From: Gnetum montanum
Lineage: Eukaryota; Streptophyta; Gnetopsida; Gnetales; Gnetaceae
NCBI GenBank assembly: GCA_015680685.1
Contig: MNCI01007655.1
Location: 449,140 to 469,723 of the forward strand
Direction: 5' to 3'
DNA length: 20,584 nucleotides
Shown here: positions 8,704 to 18,829 of the stretch, one piece after another
How positions within the stretch are numbered: position 1 is the stretch's first letter
Layout: the number at the start of each line of letters is the position of its first letter
Position numbers and translations under genes: made by a program
Notes under the pieces: generated by a model
Told to the model about the DNA's origin: nothing
Seen by the model: only the letters and a program-made list of their open reading frames with translations
Databases searched by the model: none

Positions 8704-9276
8704 ATGATGAGCAGTGAGGTACCCCTATGCTCAACCATACAAATCATAAGTGTTCATGCATGATCCAATCAAATTCTGTGGATGGGACTAGTTGTGGCAT
8801 CTAGATCATTATGCTTTGATTGCAGTTCGCTATCTTCTCACTTGGACTAGTGGTAGCTTTGTCATGTATGGTTTAGTCCAAAGTGAGGCATATGATGTTG
8901 TTGCTAATTCTACGCTACTCCTGATGACAATAAAGAGATGGATTAATTAAACTAAATGAATGATGGAAAAAAAGATCTAAACTAGCCTATGGACAATGAG
9001 TATTCACTCTTAATCATTCGTACACATCTTGGACTTCGTGAGGCTAATCCTGGGATTGCCAAGTGTACGTAACTGCTTGTGGTAAATGATACACTTTTGG
9101 ATTACCAAGTATCTACACTTAAACATTCGTGATTAAGGCATACACATTTAGCTTAATAATAAGAATAGTAAATAGAAATAAATGAAAATGTTTAACTCAA
9201 GAAAGTAGTAAATAATTAACAATTAAAAGTAATAATAATCTAAGAGGATGCTACAATGATGGGAGTATTCTTGATC

Positions 9277-9282
9277 TTTATT
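9277..9282 (-). terminator. Poly(A) signal, 5' LTR of element II
   Basis: AATAAA on the minus strand within 'gatctttatt', 170 bp downstream of the decayed TATA box. Confidence 0.5.
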
Positions 9283-9451
9283 GCCAGTCATGTAACATGT
9301 CTAAGGACATCACACTCAAACAAAGGTGCCATACAATTACAAACATCACACTACGGGCATTCAGAAAATATTCTAACTCTGGAGAAAACAAGCTGCAAGG
9401 GCTCCACTACTCTAACTAAAAAACTATTAGAAATCGTGAGCTTGAGCACTA

Positions 9452-9459
9452 TATTGATA
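9452..9459 (-). promoter_or_regulatory. Decayed TATA box, 5' LTR of element II
   Basis: It reads TATCAATA on the minus strand where the sister LTR (4843-4850) has TATAAATA, so the promoter is probably weakened. Confidence 0.5.
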
Positions 9460-9965
9460 GGCCAGAGTATACCTTGTGACATCAGATACCTGATGTCACA
9501 TCTTGGCTTTGATGTCAGGGCTTTGACATCAGGGCACCAATAACAAGGCTTTGATACAAGGCTCCGATAACAAGGTTTTGATGTCAAGGCTCTAATGTCA
9601 AGGCCAGTCATGATGGTTTTTAAATCTAAATAAATGGGAAAAAAATCTAGTCTAGCCTAGTGCAATGAATATCCATTCATAATCTTCCATTCACACATTG
9701 GGATTCATGTAACTACCACTAGGATTACCAAGTGTACTGCTACTAGGCGTACTAAGCAATAGCACTACTAGGTTACCAAGCAGTCACACTTAAGTACTCA
9801 AGATTAGTTATACTCATTCCACTTAATAAAAGTAATGGTAAAGTGCATGGAAAAGTAAATCATTAACTAAGAAATAGTAAACATTATACTAAGTTAAAGT
9901 AGGAAAACTATTCTAAGTGTAAACAATAAATCTAGGAGAATGCTATAATAGTGAGAAATAGCTTG

Positions 9966-10028
9966 ATCTTTATTTCTGGTCACACTTGTGTCCAAGTACA
10001 AAATTCTTGAATAAAGATTCTATTCACT
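9966..10028 (-). terminator. Poly(A) signal within a 9-bp inverted repeat, LTR of element III
   Basis: AATAAA on the minus strand at 9974-9969. The arms atctttatt (9966-9974) and aataaagat (10020-10028) are perfectly complementary, as in element I. Confidence 0.55.
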
Positions 10029-10151
10029 AGTTCATACTACATTGCTAGCATTCACACTTATAATCGCTAAGTCTAAGTTTATGGAAACAAACTGATAGAG
10101 TTTTGCCACTATTGACTAAAATTGTGTTGTTACTCATGCACCTAAGTGTTG

Positions 10152-10159
10152 TATTTATA
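10152..10159 (-). promoter_or_regulatory. TATA box, LTR of element III
   Basis: TATAAATA on the minus strand, 178 bp upstream of the poly(A) signal. Confidence 0.6.
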
Positions 10160-10286
10160 GGCAAGTATGTGTGGCACGATATCAAATATTCAATGTCATA
10201 TCATAGGCTCAAGTATCAGATACATGATATTATGACTTCAATATCGAATGCGCGATATCATAGTCATTGTAAAATGCAATTTATTA

Positions 10287-10298
10287 TACCCCCATGAC
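10287..10298 (-). other. Polypurine tract of element III
   Basis: On the minus strand it reads gtcatgggggta directly before the LTR, keeping the GGGGGTA core seen in element IV. The tract primes plus-strand DNA synthesis. Confidence 0.65.
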
Positions 10299-10496
10299 TA
10301 ATTAAAAACTCATCCTCAAATTAAAGCAAAATGAGGATAGAGTTTCTTCCAAAATTGGAAGGTAGATTTACATACATTGACTAATATATATACAACTCTT
10401 GAATGTCGTAGTGGTGTTTACAAAAAATGACACAAGATATGACATGGCAACTTTAACAAAAAAAGAGAGCAAAATTTGGTGAAGCTGGATGTAGCC

Positions 10497-11463
10497 TTAT
10501 GTAATTCCTAGTGGTGGTGGCTCCTCCATCAATTACTTCCCCTTGTCGTTAAGATTTTGAAATTTGTATTGATTCAGGAGTGCCTAAAGTTTTTATTTTT
10601 CCATTTTGAGGTCATGTACCATCCATGCTTGTTGTGCAATGTGTGATGGAGTAGGTATATCCCATGGGCATAGTAGCTATGGAAACATCTAATTGGCCTT
10701 GACGTACTAGGTTGTAAATTACTTCATCTTCTTTTCGAATGCTCTAGCTTTTTCACATAACTCATGATAATCAGACAATCTTCTGGCAGGTTCACTACTA
10801 CATCTTTTTTCTATTGGTAGCTAGCCTTTACTACTTCCAACTTAAGAGTTTGCTACCTGAAGTTTTTGTAAAGCATCTTTGTGATTTGCAAACTCTTTCT
10901 CAAATAATGTGTATGTGACTACTACTTGTTGTTCGAGCTCACTTTTGGACCTACCTACTATTAACATGGCCAAGTTAGCATAATGAAGGTTAGCTAACCT
11001 CATGTATTCTTTCAGATCCTCTATATGCAAGTCTTTATTCTTCATTTCTACTTGGTGGACATGGGCATTATTGTTCAAGATGGATTTCTACGTAGGAGTT
11101 TTTGCTGAAATGAAATTGATTCTAGCCTTCACCATCTAGATCTCCTTTTCATTGATTTTTTTGTACATCATCACTTGATCATAGAAGTGTTCTTTGAGCA
11201 TTTTATGTTTCTTTTTCTCATTTTTCCACATGCTGATTGCAATGGTTGATTTTTGTCGAATGGTGTGTACCTTCTCCATTGAGAGGATTCTATTTTTTTG
11301 TACGACGTAACTCATGTCTTGGTTGACTGTCACCAGTTGTTCTCTTAACTGGTGGATGCTTTCCTCAAGGATGTTCTTCTATTTTTCTACAATGGTTAAC
11401 CACATATTGTCAGTAGCAAGTTATTTATTTGCCTCTTGTACTACGACGAGTGCCTTAGCATGT
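10497..11463 (-). pseudogene. 3' ORF coiled-coil protein, C-terminal third (element III), truncated
   Basis: One minus-strand frame runs from 11463 to a TAA at 10499-10497, interrupted by stops (for example at 11136-11138, 10842-10844 and 10707-10709). It aligns with the C-terminal third of the ORF in element IV: 'ANLHYANLAML' against 'TNLHYANQVML', 'INEKEI' against 'INEKHI', and 'PTPSHI' near the end against 'FTPAHI'. The composition (Leu, Lys, Glu, Gln, few Pro) indicates a long coiled coil followed by a Pro-rich tail. It is cut at 11463 by the LTR of element IV. I do not recognise the family; the role is unknown. Its 3' UTR (10496-10299) is noncoding. Confidence 0.7.
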
Positions 11464-12014
11464 TGATAAGTAGTGAGTAGACCCTATGCCTAACCATACG
11501 AATCACTAAGTGTTCACATGCGATCTAGTTGAATTCCATGGACTTATAGCCTTCTAAGTACACTAATCTCTAGGATATGAAATTAACCATCACAATCACT
11601 ATCTTCCCAATTACACTTGTGAAATGCAAAGGTATGGTTAAGTGCAATTGAGGCATATGATTTTTATCATTTTTATGTTTTATGTTTTAAGTTGCCTAAG
11701 AATAAAGAATAAGAATTATATATTTAATTGTTAATCTACTCTAACTAACTAACATTTAACTAATCCTAACATAAGCATCCATTCCCACTTTCCATACACA
11801 TCCTGAACACATTTAACATTACTAGGTTACCAAACGTTAAGCATATGCTCGAAGTGGTCGCATTGATGTGCTTAATTAATCGCTACTTAATCTAGCTTAA
11901 TTAATTAGTTAATCACTTTACTTAAAACATTAAGGGGAATTGCTTAAAATATTAAATGCATAAAAGAAACAATTAATCTATTTCAAAGCATTGCAAGGTT
12001 TATCAGAAAGCTAG

Positions 12015-12053
12015 TCTTTATTGTCACACACACTGTAGTGCTCAAATAAAGAT
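12015..12053 (-). terminator. Poly(A) signal within an inverted repeat, LTR of element IV
   Basis: AATAAA on the minus strand at 12022-12017. The arms tctttatt (12015-12022) and aataaagat (12045-12053) pair over 8 bases, with a shorter loop than in elements I and III. Confidence 0.55.
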
Positions 12054-12175
12054 CTATACACTCTTTGACTCTTACTGTAGGCACTTAGAAAAATATTCTA
12101 ATTTTCAAGTGGAAAAAATGCTAGAGTTTTGCTACAATTATGAGATTTATGCAATAAATGCAACTAGTGAGTGTG

Positions 12176-12183
12176 TATTTATA
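12176..12183 (-). promoter_or_regulatory. TATA box, LTR of element IV
   Basis: TATAAATA on the minus strand, 154 bp upstream of the poly(A) signal and 124 bp from the LTR's outer end. Confidence 0.6.
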
Positions 12184-12307
12184 AGCAAAATAGGGAGCCT
12201 CATTAATAGGTACATGTCAATGGGTTAAACCCTACATCAACAAGATCTTGTCGATGAGGTCGCATTAATGACATACCATCAATGTGGCCAATCATGACGC
12301 TTCATCA

Positions 12308-12321
12308 TACCCCCACAACTT
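12308..12321 (-). other. Polypurine tract of element IV
   Basis: On the minus strand it reads aagttgtgggggta, ending exactly at the LTR's TG. It is the best preserved of the three tracts. The 172 bp from here to the 3' ORF stop form a short 3' UTR with no other feature. Confidence 0.75.
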
Positions 12322-12493
12322 AATGTAAATGTGTTCTTGTGTTGTTTACAAAATTTGGAAAGATATGAAATTATTCATATACAAAACAAGCCTACCAACT
12401 ACACAAAAAAAAGTAAGTGGCCATAGTATACAATTTTACAATGATTTTAAGATTTTAGTGTTTAGGACAACAAAATTGAACACCAAGACAAAA

Positions 12494-15340
12494 CTAACAA
12501 ACATAATTCCTTAGATGGCACACAAATGTTGGAGAAGATCAAACAGTTCTAGGTGGCAAAGGCTCCTAAGGCTTTGAAGGGCCTTCTCCTGCTTTGGGTG
12601 TGTGTGATGGTTGAGGCAGTTATGATTGTCTTATAATAGCTGCAACTTCTAGTGGAAGATGAAAGGCATCCAATAGTACCTTCATCTTCTCCTCCTTTCT
12701 CTTAGGATCATTCATGGTTTATGTAGCATCTTGAATGTGGGCTGGAGTGAAAACATCCTAGATATAGGGAATTATAAGGAACAACTCCTTAACGTTGACA
12801 AACTAGGTAGCAAAAAGTTTACATTCAACATTGAATGCCTTAACTACATTTTGCAGCTCTTGGTAGTTGTTCATTTTCTTGGTTAGGTTCTCAACACTTG
12901 ATTGTTGTTCTATGAACTTTGACTTGAGAGCCTTGAGTTCAACGTTGGCAATCTCAAGCTTGTTCTTGATGTCCTTGTGATGCTTGGACTTTGCTTTGTA
13001 CAATAAGTACAAACTGGCCATTTGTTTCTCAAACTCTAATTGTAGCTGTCTAGCACTTAGCATCACTTGATTTGCATAATGAAGATTAGTAAGCTCTATG
13101 TACTCCATTATCTCCTCGATTTGTAGCTCTTTCATGTAGATCTTTGCTTTGTTGTAGTGATTGAGACCATCAAAGATAGGTTGCCAAAGATCACCTCCTT
13201 CCTTGAGCTGCTAGAAGGCCTCATTGAATTTTACCTTCATCATTTGGATGTGCTTCTCATTAATTTCTTTTTGTAGACCAACCTGATCTTTGTAATGGTT
13301 CTTAACTCTCTTAAGTTTAAGAGCCTTATTTTTCCAGGTAGCTATTTCTATTGTAGATTTTTTGCAAAGAGCTCAGACTTCCTCCATGGAGAGATTTCAA
13401 TTTTTTGCTACCAATCTCCTCAATTCATTATTTAATCTGGCTAGCTGCTTCTATTGTTGATGGATAAAATCTTACATTTTTTGCTTTTGTAAATCAACAT
13501 TCTACAAGCGATGATTCTCTATCATCAAAATTGCATTGTCATGGCACATCTGGACCAAGTCTTTCTGAATGGTGTATGTCTTGGCATTAGCCATGGATTG
13601 GTTAAAGATGGCCATCTCCTTCTCATTCTCAACCTTTTTAAGCTTATCTTCAAGTTACTTGAAGGCTTCATCCCTTGTCAGTGCAGGGTTTAGAAATGTA
13701 GGATTAGCAAGATGGGCTCTTAATTCAGCAACCTCCACAGCCAAGTGTTGGTTTTGTGCTTAGGCTGTTTTGAGTTGCCTCTCCAATATGATGCACTTGC
13801 ACCTCGGTTCTAGTAGCACCAATTAGGTTGCAATGATTATATTCGGAAGATCAAAGACATCTTGAATTAGTTACTTAGTTCCCACAAGTTGGTCCAACAG
13901 CTCCTCATGCTAGGCTACACTGAATTTTCCACTAACTATTCTTGTAGATGTCTGCACATATCTGAGAGTAGAAATATCTGGTATAGACATTGTAAGTGAA
14001 TTTAATGCCTTGATAATTCTATTAGCAACCACCTCTATTATTGCCTCCTGCCCATGGTGTTGCATCACCAAGATAGTTGTCCTCTCACCCTCCTCTAGAT
14101 GCATTGAAAAAGTAGTGGCATTCCCAAATATTTCTAGGAATTGTTGTTGCTAAGAGAGAGATACCATTACCTCTCAGGTATTAAGATTATATCTTGCAGG
14201 CAGTCACATTCTTCAAGTTAAGAAAATTGATCTACCTCCTTCCATTTAGCTGATTGTTCGAGCCACTTTGTTAAGGTGACTTATTGCTAGGTGATACATA
14301 GATGGATCATCGCCACTCATTCCTGTTGCTATTCTTACTCTTGCAAGAGCTACTCTGGGATCTTGCTTATGCATTCAAGGGCAATGTGGGCCTCTAGCAT
14401 TATTTCGTGAGTGGGTGGTGGAGGTGGTGGTTACTGCTCCTCTTCTTAGATGACCTTGGTAGGCACCTTGTTTTTCATCATCTTCACCCAAGAAGCAAAT
14501 GAAGCACATCAGATGATGTTGTTTGTATAGCGAGTTATTCATTTGAGGCATGGAAAGGGAAATGCCTTCCTTCCACTTTCATTTTATTTAAACTGCTTAT
14601 CTATCTCAAGATAGATAAGCTATGGAAGGTTCACTAGGAATTTACTGCTTAGAGTAGCACATGCATAAGCGAAGAAGGCTATGATCTTGCTTGACCTCAT
14701 CATTGGATTGAGGTGAAAGGTTGAAATTTTTAAGTATGCATGCTCCACCGAGGTGAGTGCACTAAACTATTATGATCAACTCTATAACATTACTACATCC
14801 ATTCCTTCTTGATGCTAGGATATGCCTACAGGGGGATTTTAGTAAGGTTTAGTTTTTGGTAACCCAAGGGCCTTTGCGATAGCTTTCACCGAGTAGGACA
14901 CTGAGATGTCCTTGATTTTGATTATTGAACTAGCTTGCCAATTGTTCCAGAACAAGTATGTCTATCCCATGTACCACTCCCCGCTAGAAGTGATTATGGG
15001 CCACATGGAAGAGTTCTCAAATTGAGTTTTGACTTCTGGATTTGTGAACTCCAAGAAAGGTCTGAAGTTCAACTCTTGAAGTATGGATTTTTGGACCTCC
15101 TTGTTCATGATCTACTAGGATTCTGTCAAGGTAACCTCAAGGTTTGGTTTGGGTTCAGGTGCCTCATCTTGGGTAGACTGTTCTATTGCAGCAACTTCTT
15201 TGGGAATTTTTCAGACAAATTCCACTTCGGGCTTCTCTCGAAAAGGTCCTCTGGCATGGGCCTCTGCTTGTTCATGGGCTTGTTCTTAGCCCCTTCCTAT
15301 TCATGATCATTTGTTTCTTGGTTGGCCCTTTAGGTGCCAT
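12494..15340 (-). pseudogene. Large 3' ORF after integrase: globular N-half, coiled-coil C-half (element IV)
   Basis: A sense-strand coding region of about 950 codons downstream of integrase. The candidate start is ATG 15340-15338 ('MAPKGPTKKQ'), close upstream of a small frameshift. From about 15250 to 14190 a second frame is coherent: an acidic Glu/Pro-rich stretch, then 'LNFRPFLEFTNPEV', 'AKALGLPKTKPY', 'TSVEHAYLK' and 'SSKIIAFFAYACA', interrupted by stops. Near 14190 the frame returns to that of the ATG and runs to a TAG at 12496-12494, through a Leu/Lys/Glu/Gln-rich coiled coil (about 13750-12800) and a Pro-rich end. The C-terminal third has a clear homologue in element III. I see no signal peptide, transmembrane segment or enzyme motif, so an Env-like role is not supported; a structural or Gag-like accessory role is only a guess. 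Predicted plus-strand ORFs here (such as 14935-15306) are antisense shadows. Confidence 0.7.
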
Positions 15341-15772
15341 CTATAATCACAACATATCCAAGGATTAAGATTTAATGTGTAACTTATGACATTTAAGTAC
15401 CTTTCTCATTGGATAGTTATACTTCAAATATATTTTGACCATGGCAGATTGATTATATTATTGGTTTTTAACTTAGAATGTTACCGGAGATTATTGGAAG
15501 GGTTTAACTATTATAATTTGATGTTTTAATGTTTATTTCTTTGTTAAACCTTATGGGATTTAGAAAATTTTCCAATTTTTTTTGTCAAAAACTTAAGATT
15601 TGTGGCCCCCACAATAAAGAGCTTACCTCTAGTAGCTATAGGGTCAAAGAACGAAGTGAATCAAACAAACAGTTAAGAAGATATGGCTCTTGGAAGGTTA
15701 CAGGCTTTTAAAAATTCAAAAAATCCTTCCTCATTTATGAGCAAATGTAAAAAATTCTTAAGTGTTCACATC

Positions 15773-15900
15773 TATTTATAGGTGTTTTTGCCTTGGATCA
15801 ATGGACTTCCATCAACGGGGTTGCATCGATGAGTGGGATGCATAAATGTGATCCCATTGACGGAGCTGTGCCACAAAAGTTTTCACTTTAAATATGTTTA
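15773..15900 (-). promoter_or_regulatory. U3-like stretch with TATA box upstream of the 3' ORF
   Basis: TATAAATA on the minus strand at 15780-15773. The bases to its right ('tcaatgg...catcaacgg...tcgatgag...gcat.aatg') resemble, in order and spacing, the U3 of element IV's LTR at about 12215-12275 ('tcaatggg...catcaac...tcgatgag...gcattaatg'). It lies about 430 bp upstream of the candidate ATG at 15340. It may be an internal promoter for the 3' ORF or a remnant of a separate LTR. Confidence 0.4.
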
Positions 15901-16664
15901 AAAATATGAAGATTTTTCTTATGAAATTGATGTCTATAGAGAGCTAGAAGGGCTGTGAACATGATGAAATTATTAGAAGAGGGCTTGGAAGTTCACAAAA
16001 TTTGAGAATTGATTAGAGAATGAAATTTTATGGAGAAAATGCCTTAAGGAGCACATAGTAGGATGCACCAATGGGATGCATGAAAGGCTTGATTGTAGCG
16101 ACGTCTAAGGAAAAGGAACTTAACTAATCCAATCAAGAGATATGCAAGTGGGTCCTCCCCATAGTAGGCTCATGCCCTTTTGCCTTGCATAACCTCAACT
16201 AAGGAGTCAGTGGGCCCCATAGTTGATTAATGGTTATGAAAAGTTAAGGATTGAATCTGGAAGAATCTACCTAAGAATTTTGACACTTCAAACGAAGACA
16301 TTAAATAGAACATGGAAAACTGGCAATGAGGTGAGTTATGAAAAGCATGATGGATGAGAGAGAAAATGGAATGGAATTCCTAATCATGGTCACATGAAGT
16401 CCCTTGTGGATTCTATGGTTAAATGACCTGATAAAGTCCACCCTTAGTCTAGATCAAAAACAACCACTTTCAGTGACTTCACATCACCACTCTAAGACCA
16501 TACCACCCCTCTCAAGACATAAGAATGCTCTCATAGATCAATCATTGTTTCTTATTAGAGAAGAAAATAGAAGTAGAAAATGAAAAAAGGGCCTTAGTTA
16601 TAGGGGACCTTTAGGCATGGAGAACATGTCTTTCTAGTCTCATAACGAGTGCTTGTAGCCCATT

Positions 16665-16765
16665 ATTTTGTCTAAGGGATGTGCCTTGAATTTCCATCAT
16701 GTTTTTTGTTGTTGTTTTGATTTTATGTTTTTATAGATTTTTTAGATGGGAACCACACCATCCAA
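16665..16765. repeat. Single hairpin unit in spacer of element IV
   Basis: Homologous to the triplicated unit of element II: 'attttgtctaagggatgtgc...tttccat', T-rich middle, 'atgggaaccacacca'. The outer parts remain partly complementary even though bases differ from element II. Confidence 0.55.
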
Positions 16766-17453
16766 AGACTTATTAACTTCCTGTTATTGGTTGACATGGA
16801 ATGGTAAAAAATCCATGAAAACATAATTGCACTTAAGCAAGTAGAAAGGCACAAAGAGTATTGAATCCCCTTGAAGTCACACCCCTTGCAAACCTTTGAA
16901 TCTTTCCCAAGTTTGAAAACTATGAAGGTCATAAGTTTGTTAAAGTTTCATTAATGAAAAGGGACCTCATACTTCCAAACCAAGAAGACCATAGAATTTG
17001 TGGATGGGTGAATGACGTGGCCTTACTGCCTATTCCATGAAAAAGAAGCTTTGTCTTAGTTATTAATCATCAAAATTTGAAACGAGAAACTAAACATGGG
17101 TAATCAAAACATGAAGTACAAACCACCATTAGCAAACAACAATAACATCACTATGTCGTGTTGGGAACAAAGCACTTTATTAGAAAATAAGAAAAATTCA
17201 CATCAAAATAAAGTAACATATAAAATAAATTATAAAATATTCAAGAAAGTTAAAATGTATTAATGATGTTGTAAAACAAAAATAAGAAAAGATAATAAAG
17301 TGTAAAACAAAAAGTGTAAAAATAAAAATAAAAATAAAGAAAGTGGAAAACAAAAAAGGTAGAAAAACTTAAGAGCCATTTGAATGATTAGCATGGATGT
17401 TCATCTCCCCCATGACTAAATTGAAAGGAGAAGATCTAAAAAATTGAGCGAGG

Positions 17454-18600
17454 TTATCCATTCAAGAAGGTGTTGCTTCCACTGGCTTGCTTGGGCTCAT
17501 GGAAAGATTTGACTTGTTGTGTGTTGATCAGTTACTTCTTGTTTGGGCTCTTAGGTTTGTAGATCAAGATGGCCTTAGCAGTAAAGGTTTCATAAATGAT
17601 GTAAGGCACTTTCCACAACATTTGAAACTTAGTTTGTTGAGGTACATGTGTGGGGTTCTAGTAAAGGACCTTGTCTCCATGTTGAAATTTGACTTTTCTT
17701 ATTCTAAGGTCATGACACTTTTTGTTGAATGCTTTATGCACTTCATTCAAGAATAGTGCTACCAATCAATTCTCATCTAGCACATTAAGGTTGATCAATC
17801 TTTCTTTTTGTGCTAGGCTAAGGTCAAGATCAAGGTCACATGCTGTTGAAAGCGTACAGAGCTCATTGAATTGGAAGAGTTGGTAATTGCTTATACACCA
17901 TCTCATAGGAAGAGTAGCCTATAGGGAGTTTTCTTGTTGAGCCATATGCCCAGAGGGAATCATTAAGTTTTGTGCTTCAATCTCTCCTATATCTACTAAC
18001 TATTCTTGTTAGGATTTTTGTGATCTTCCTATTGCTAACTTCAGCTTGATCATTGGCTAGGGGCTAGTAAGGTGTTGTTAATTTATGTTCTACCCCTAAG
18101 TGTTGCATGAGCTTACGAAAGTAGCATATACAAAATGAGTATCATTGACAGAAATTAGTGCACATGGCACTCTGAACCTATTTAGAATGTTGTTTTATTA
18201 TATAGACCAAGTAGTAGTGGAAGATGTATAGTCAGTGATGATTGTTGCTTTTGTCCATTTTGTATAATAGTTAATAACAACTATTATGCACATCTTTCCA
18301 TTTGACATAGGCATGATAGAACCCATGAAGTCTATGCCCCAAATGTCAAAGGGATCTAATGGTTTGATCCACTATTGAGGCTCCTCCATTCAAGTAGTCA
18401 TCCCACCATCTCATTAACAACGTTTACAAGAGCAAAAAAATTGGTGGACATCCTTGAAGTTTATTGGCCAATAATACCTTGCATAAGGATCTTAATGGTT
18501 GTACATTTCCTTGCTTAGTCGCCCCCACCAGGACCCTCATGAGAATCTTGAAGAACATGTAGTTGATGAGCATTAGAAACATACCAACGAACTAGGCCAT
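17454..18600 (-). pseudogene. Integrase (element IV pol), broken
   Basis: Minus-strand frames give, in order: a degraded N-terminal His/Cys zinc domain whose last half is readable ('YYWP' then C-S-C-K-R-C at 18434-18417); the catalytic core starting 'PFDIWGIDFMG' with its first Asp at 18332-18330; a second catalytic region near 18154-18134 where the expected Asp is replaced (S-V-N-D-T-H-F); and the Glu region 'QAEVSNRK' (Glu at 18042-18040) in a shifted frame. Then come a 'WAYGSTRKLPIGYSSYEMVY' segment and the C-terminal domain ending at TAA 17456-17454. At least two frameshifts and many stops are present. Integrase would join the cDNA to host chromosomes; this copy cannot. Confidence 0.8.
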
Positions 18601-18829
18601 CGATGCACATCTTATAAAGGTATTCATTGATTTCCATGAAGCATTTGGCCTAATGAAGAAACTGTTGTTTCTTCCTATGGTATAAGTCTTATGGTATCTC
18701 CTGAGTAAGAAGATAAGTGAGGATGCCATCATACCACTTAGGTTTAGTGGGCACTTGATTATTTATTGCATCAGCAAAGAGTAGTTTATCAAGGAATTGA
18801 TTAAAGAGCAAGCTATCCTCCTCTTTATT
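18601..18829 (-). pseudogene. RNase H-integrase linker (element IV pol)
   Basis: Continuation of the RNase H frame (open to 18689), with an acidic linker and 'PKWYDGILTYLLT', a tether commonly seen between RNase H and integrase in plant Ty3/gypsy polyproteins. Stops follow toward the integrase zinc domain. Confidence 0.55.

Larger units (their letters stand above)
4389..9610 (-). mobile_element. Element II: gag-only Ty3/gypsy derivative, nested host of element I
   Basis: It contains, right to left, a 5' LTR (9610-8705), PBS, gag remnant, 3' noncoding region, a decayed polypurine tract and the right part of the 3' LTR (5063-4389). The rest of the 3' LTR should lie left of element I, outside the window. 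Protease, RT, RNase H, integrase and the 3' ORF are absent: gag-end sequence joins spacer sequence at about 6900. The two LTR parts (4389-5063 and 8999-9610) look roughly 85% identical by eye, so the insertion is old. Confidence 0.8.
8705..9610 (-). repeat. 5' LTR of element II
   Basis: It starts TGATGAG next to the PBS and ends at about 9610 (GTCA). The last bases seem to have lost about 15 bp compared with 5045-5063. Bases 8999-9610 match 4389-5063. It carries a poly(A) signal (9282-9277) and a decayed TATA box (9459-9452). Confidence 0.75.
9611..10286 (-). repeat. 3' LTR of element III, right part only
   Basis: It aligns with 8937-9610 and 4389-5063 ('aaaaaaatctag.ctagcct', 'aggattaccaagtgta', 'ttgatctttatt'), but its U3 is different and rich in GATATC-like words (10180-10262) resembling the palindrome of element I. 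It ends TTATTA where the others end TCATCA, next to a polypurine tract. Confidence 0.75.
9611..11463 (-). mobile_element. Element III: 3' end of a related Ty3/gypsy element
   Basis: Only the 3' end is visible: part of the 3' LTR (9611-10286), the polypurine tract and the end of the coiled-coil 3' ORF. On the left its LTR begins in the middle, at a point equivalent to about 8937 of element II's LTR, consistent with interruption by element II. On the right it stops abruptly inside the ORF where the LTR of element IV begins. It is probably the oldest layer. Confidence 0.75.
11464..12307 (-). repeat. 3' LTR of element IV
   Basis: 844 bp with ends TGATAAG and TTCATCA, most similar to the LTR of element I. 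It carries a TATA box (12183-12176) and a poly(A) hairpin. It abuts the polypurine tract on its right, fixing it as the 3' LTR of a minus-strand element. Confidence 0.85.
15341..17453 (-). other. Spacer between integrase and 3' ORF (element IV)
   Basis: No credible coding frame; AT-rich. From the right it has an A-rich block (17160-17350, matching window positions 1-110), a segment homologous to 5600-6895 of element II (15975-17150) that includes a single hairpin unit (16665-16765), and a U3-like stretch (about 15773-15900). Bases 15341-15770 are very AT-rich and lie between that stretch and the 3' ORF start, so they could be a leader or an intron. The two predicted plus-strand ORFs at 15186 and 15529 have no support. 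Confidence 0.6.

Noticed and set aside
14935-15306. 123-aa plus-strand ORF
   Set aside because: It is antisense to the N-terminal half of the 3' ORF, whose minus-strand frame is coherent and protein-like; no match or start context supports the plus strand.
12494-15340. The 3' ORF as an envelope gene
   Set aside because: No signal peptide, hydrophobic membrane segment or fusion-peptide-like stretch is visible; the C-terminal half is coiled coil. Calling it env would go beyond the evidence.
15330-15345. Splice acceptor (gattatag) directly before the ATG of the 3' ORF
   Set aside because: Suggestive because spliced subgenomic RNAs are known for some plant elements, but AG before ATG in AT-rich DNA is too common and no donor could be identified.
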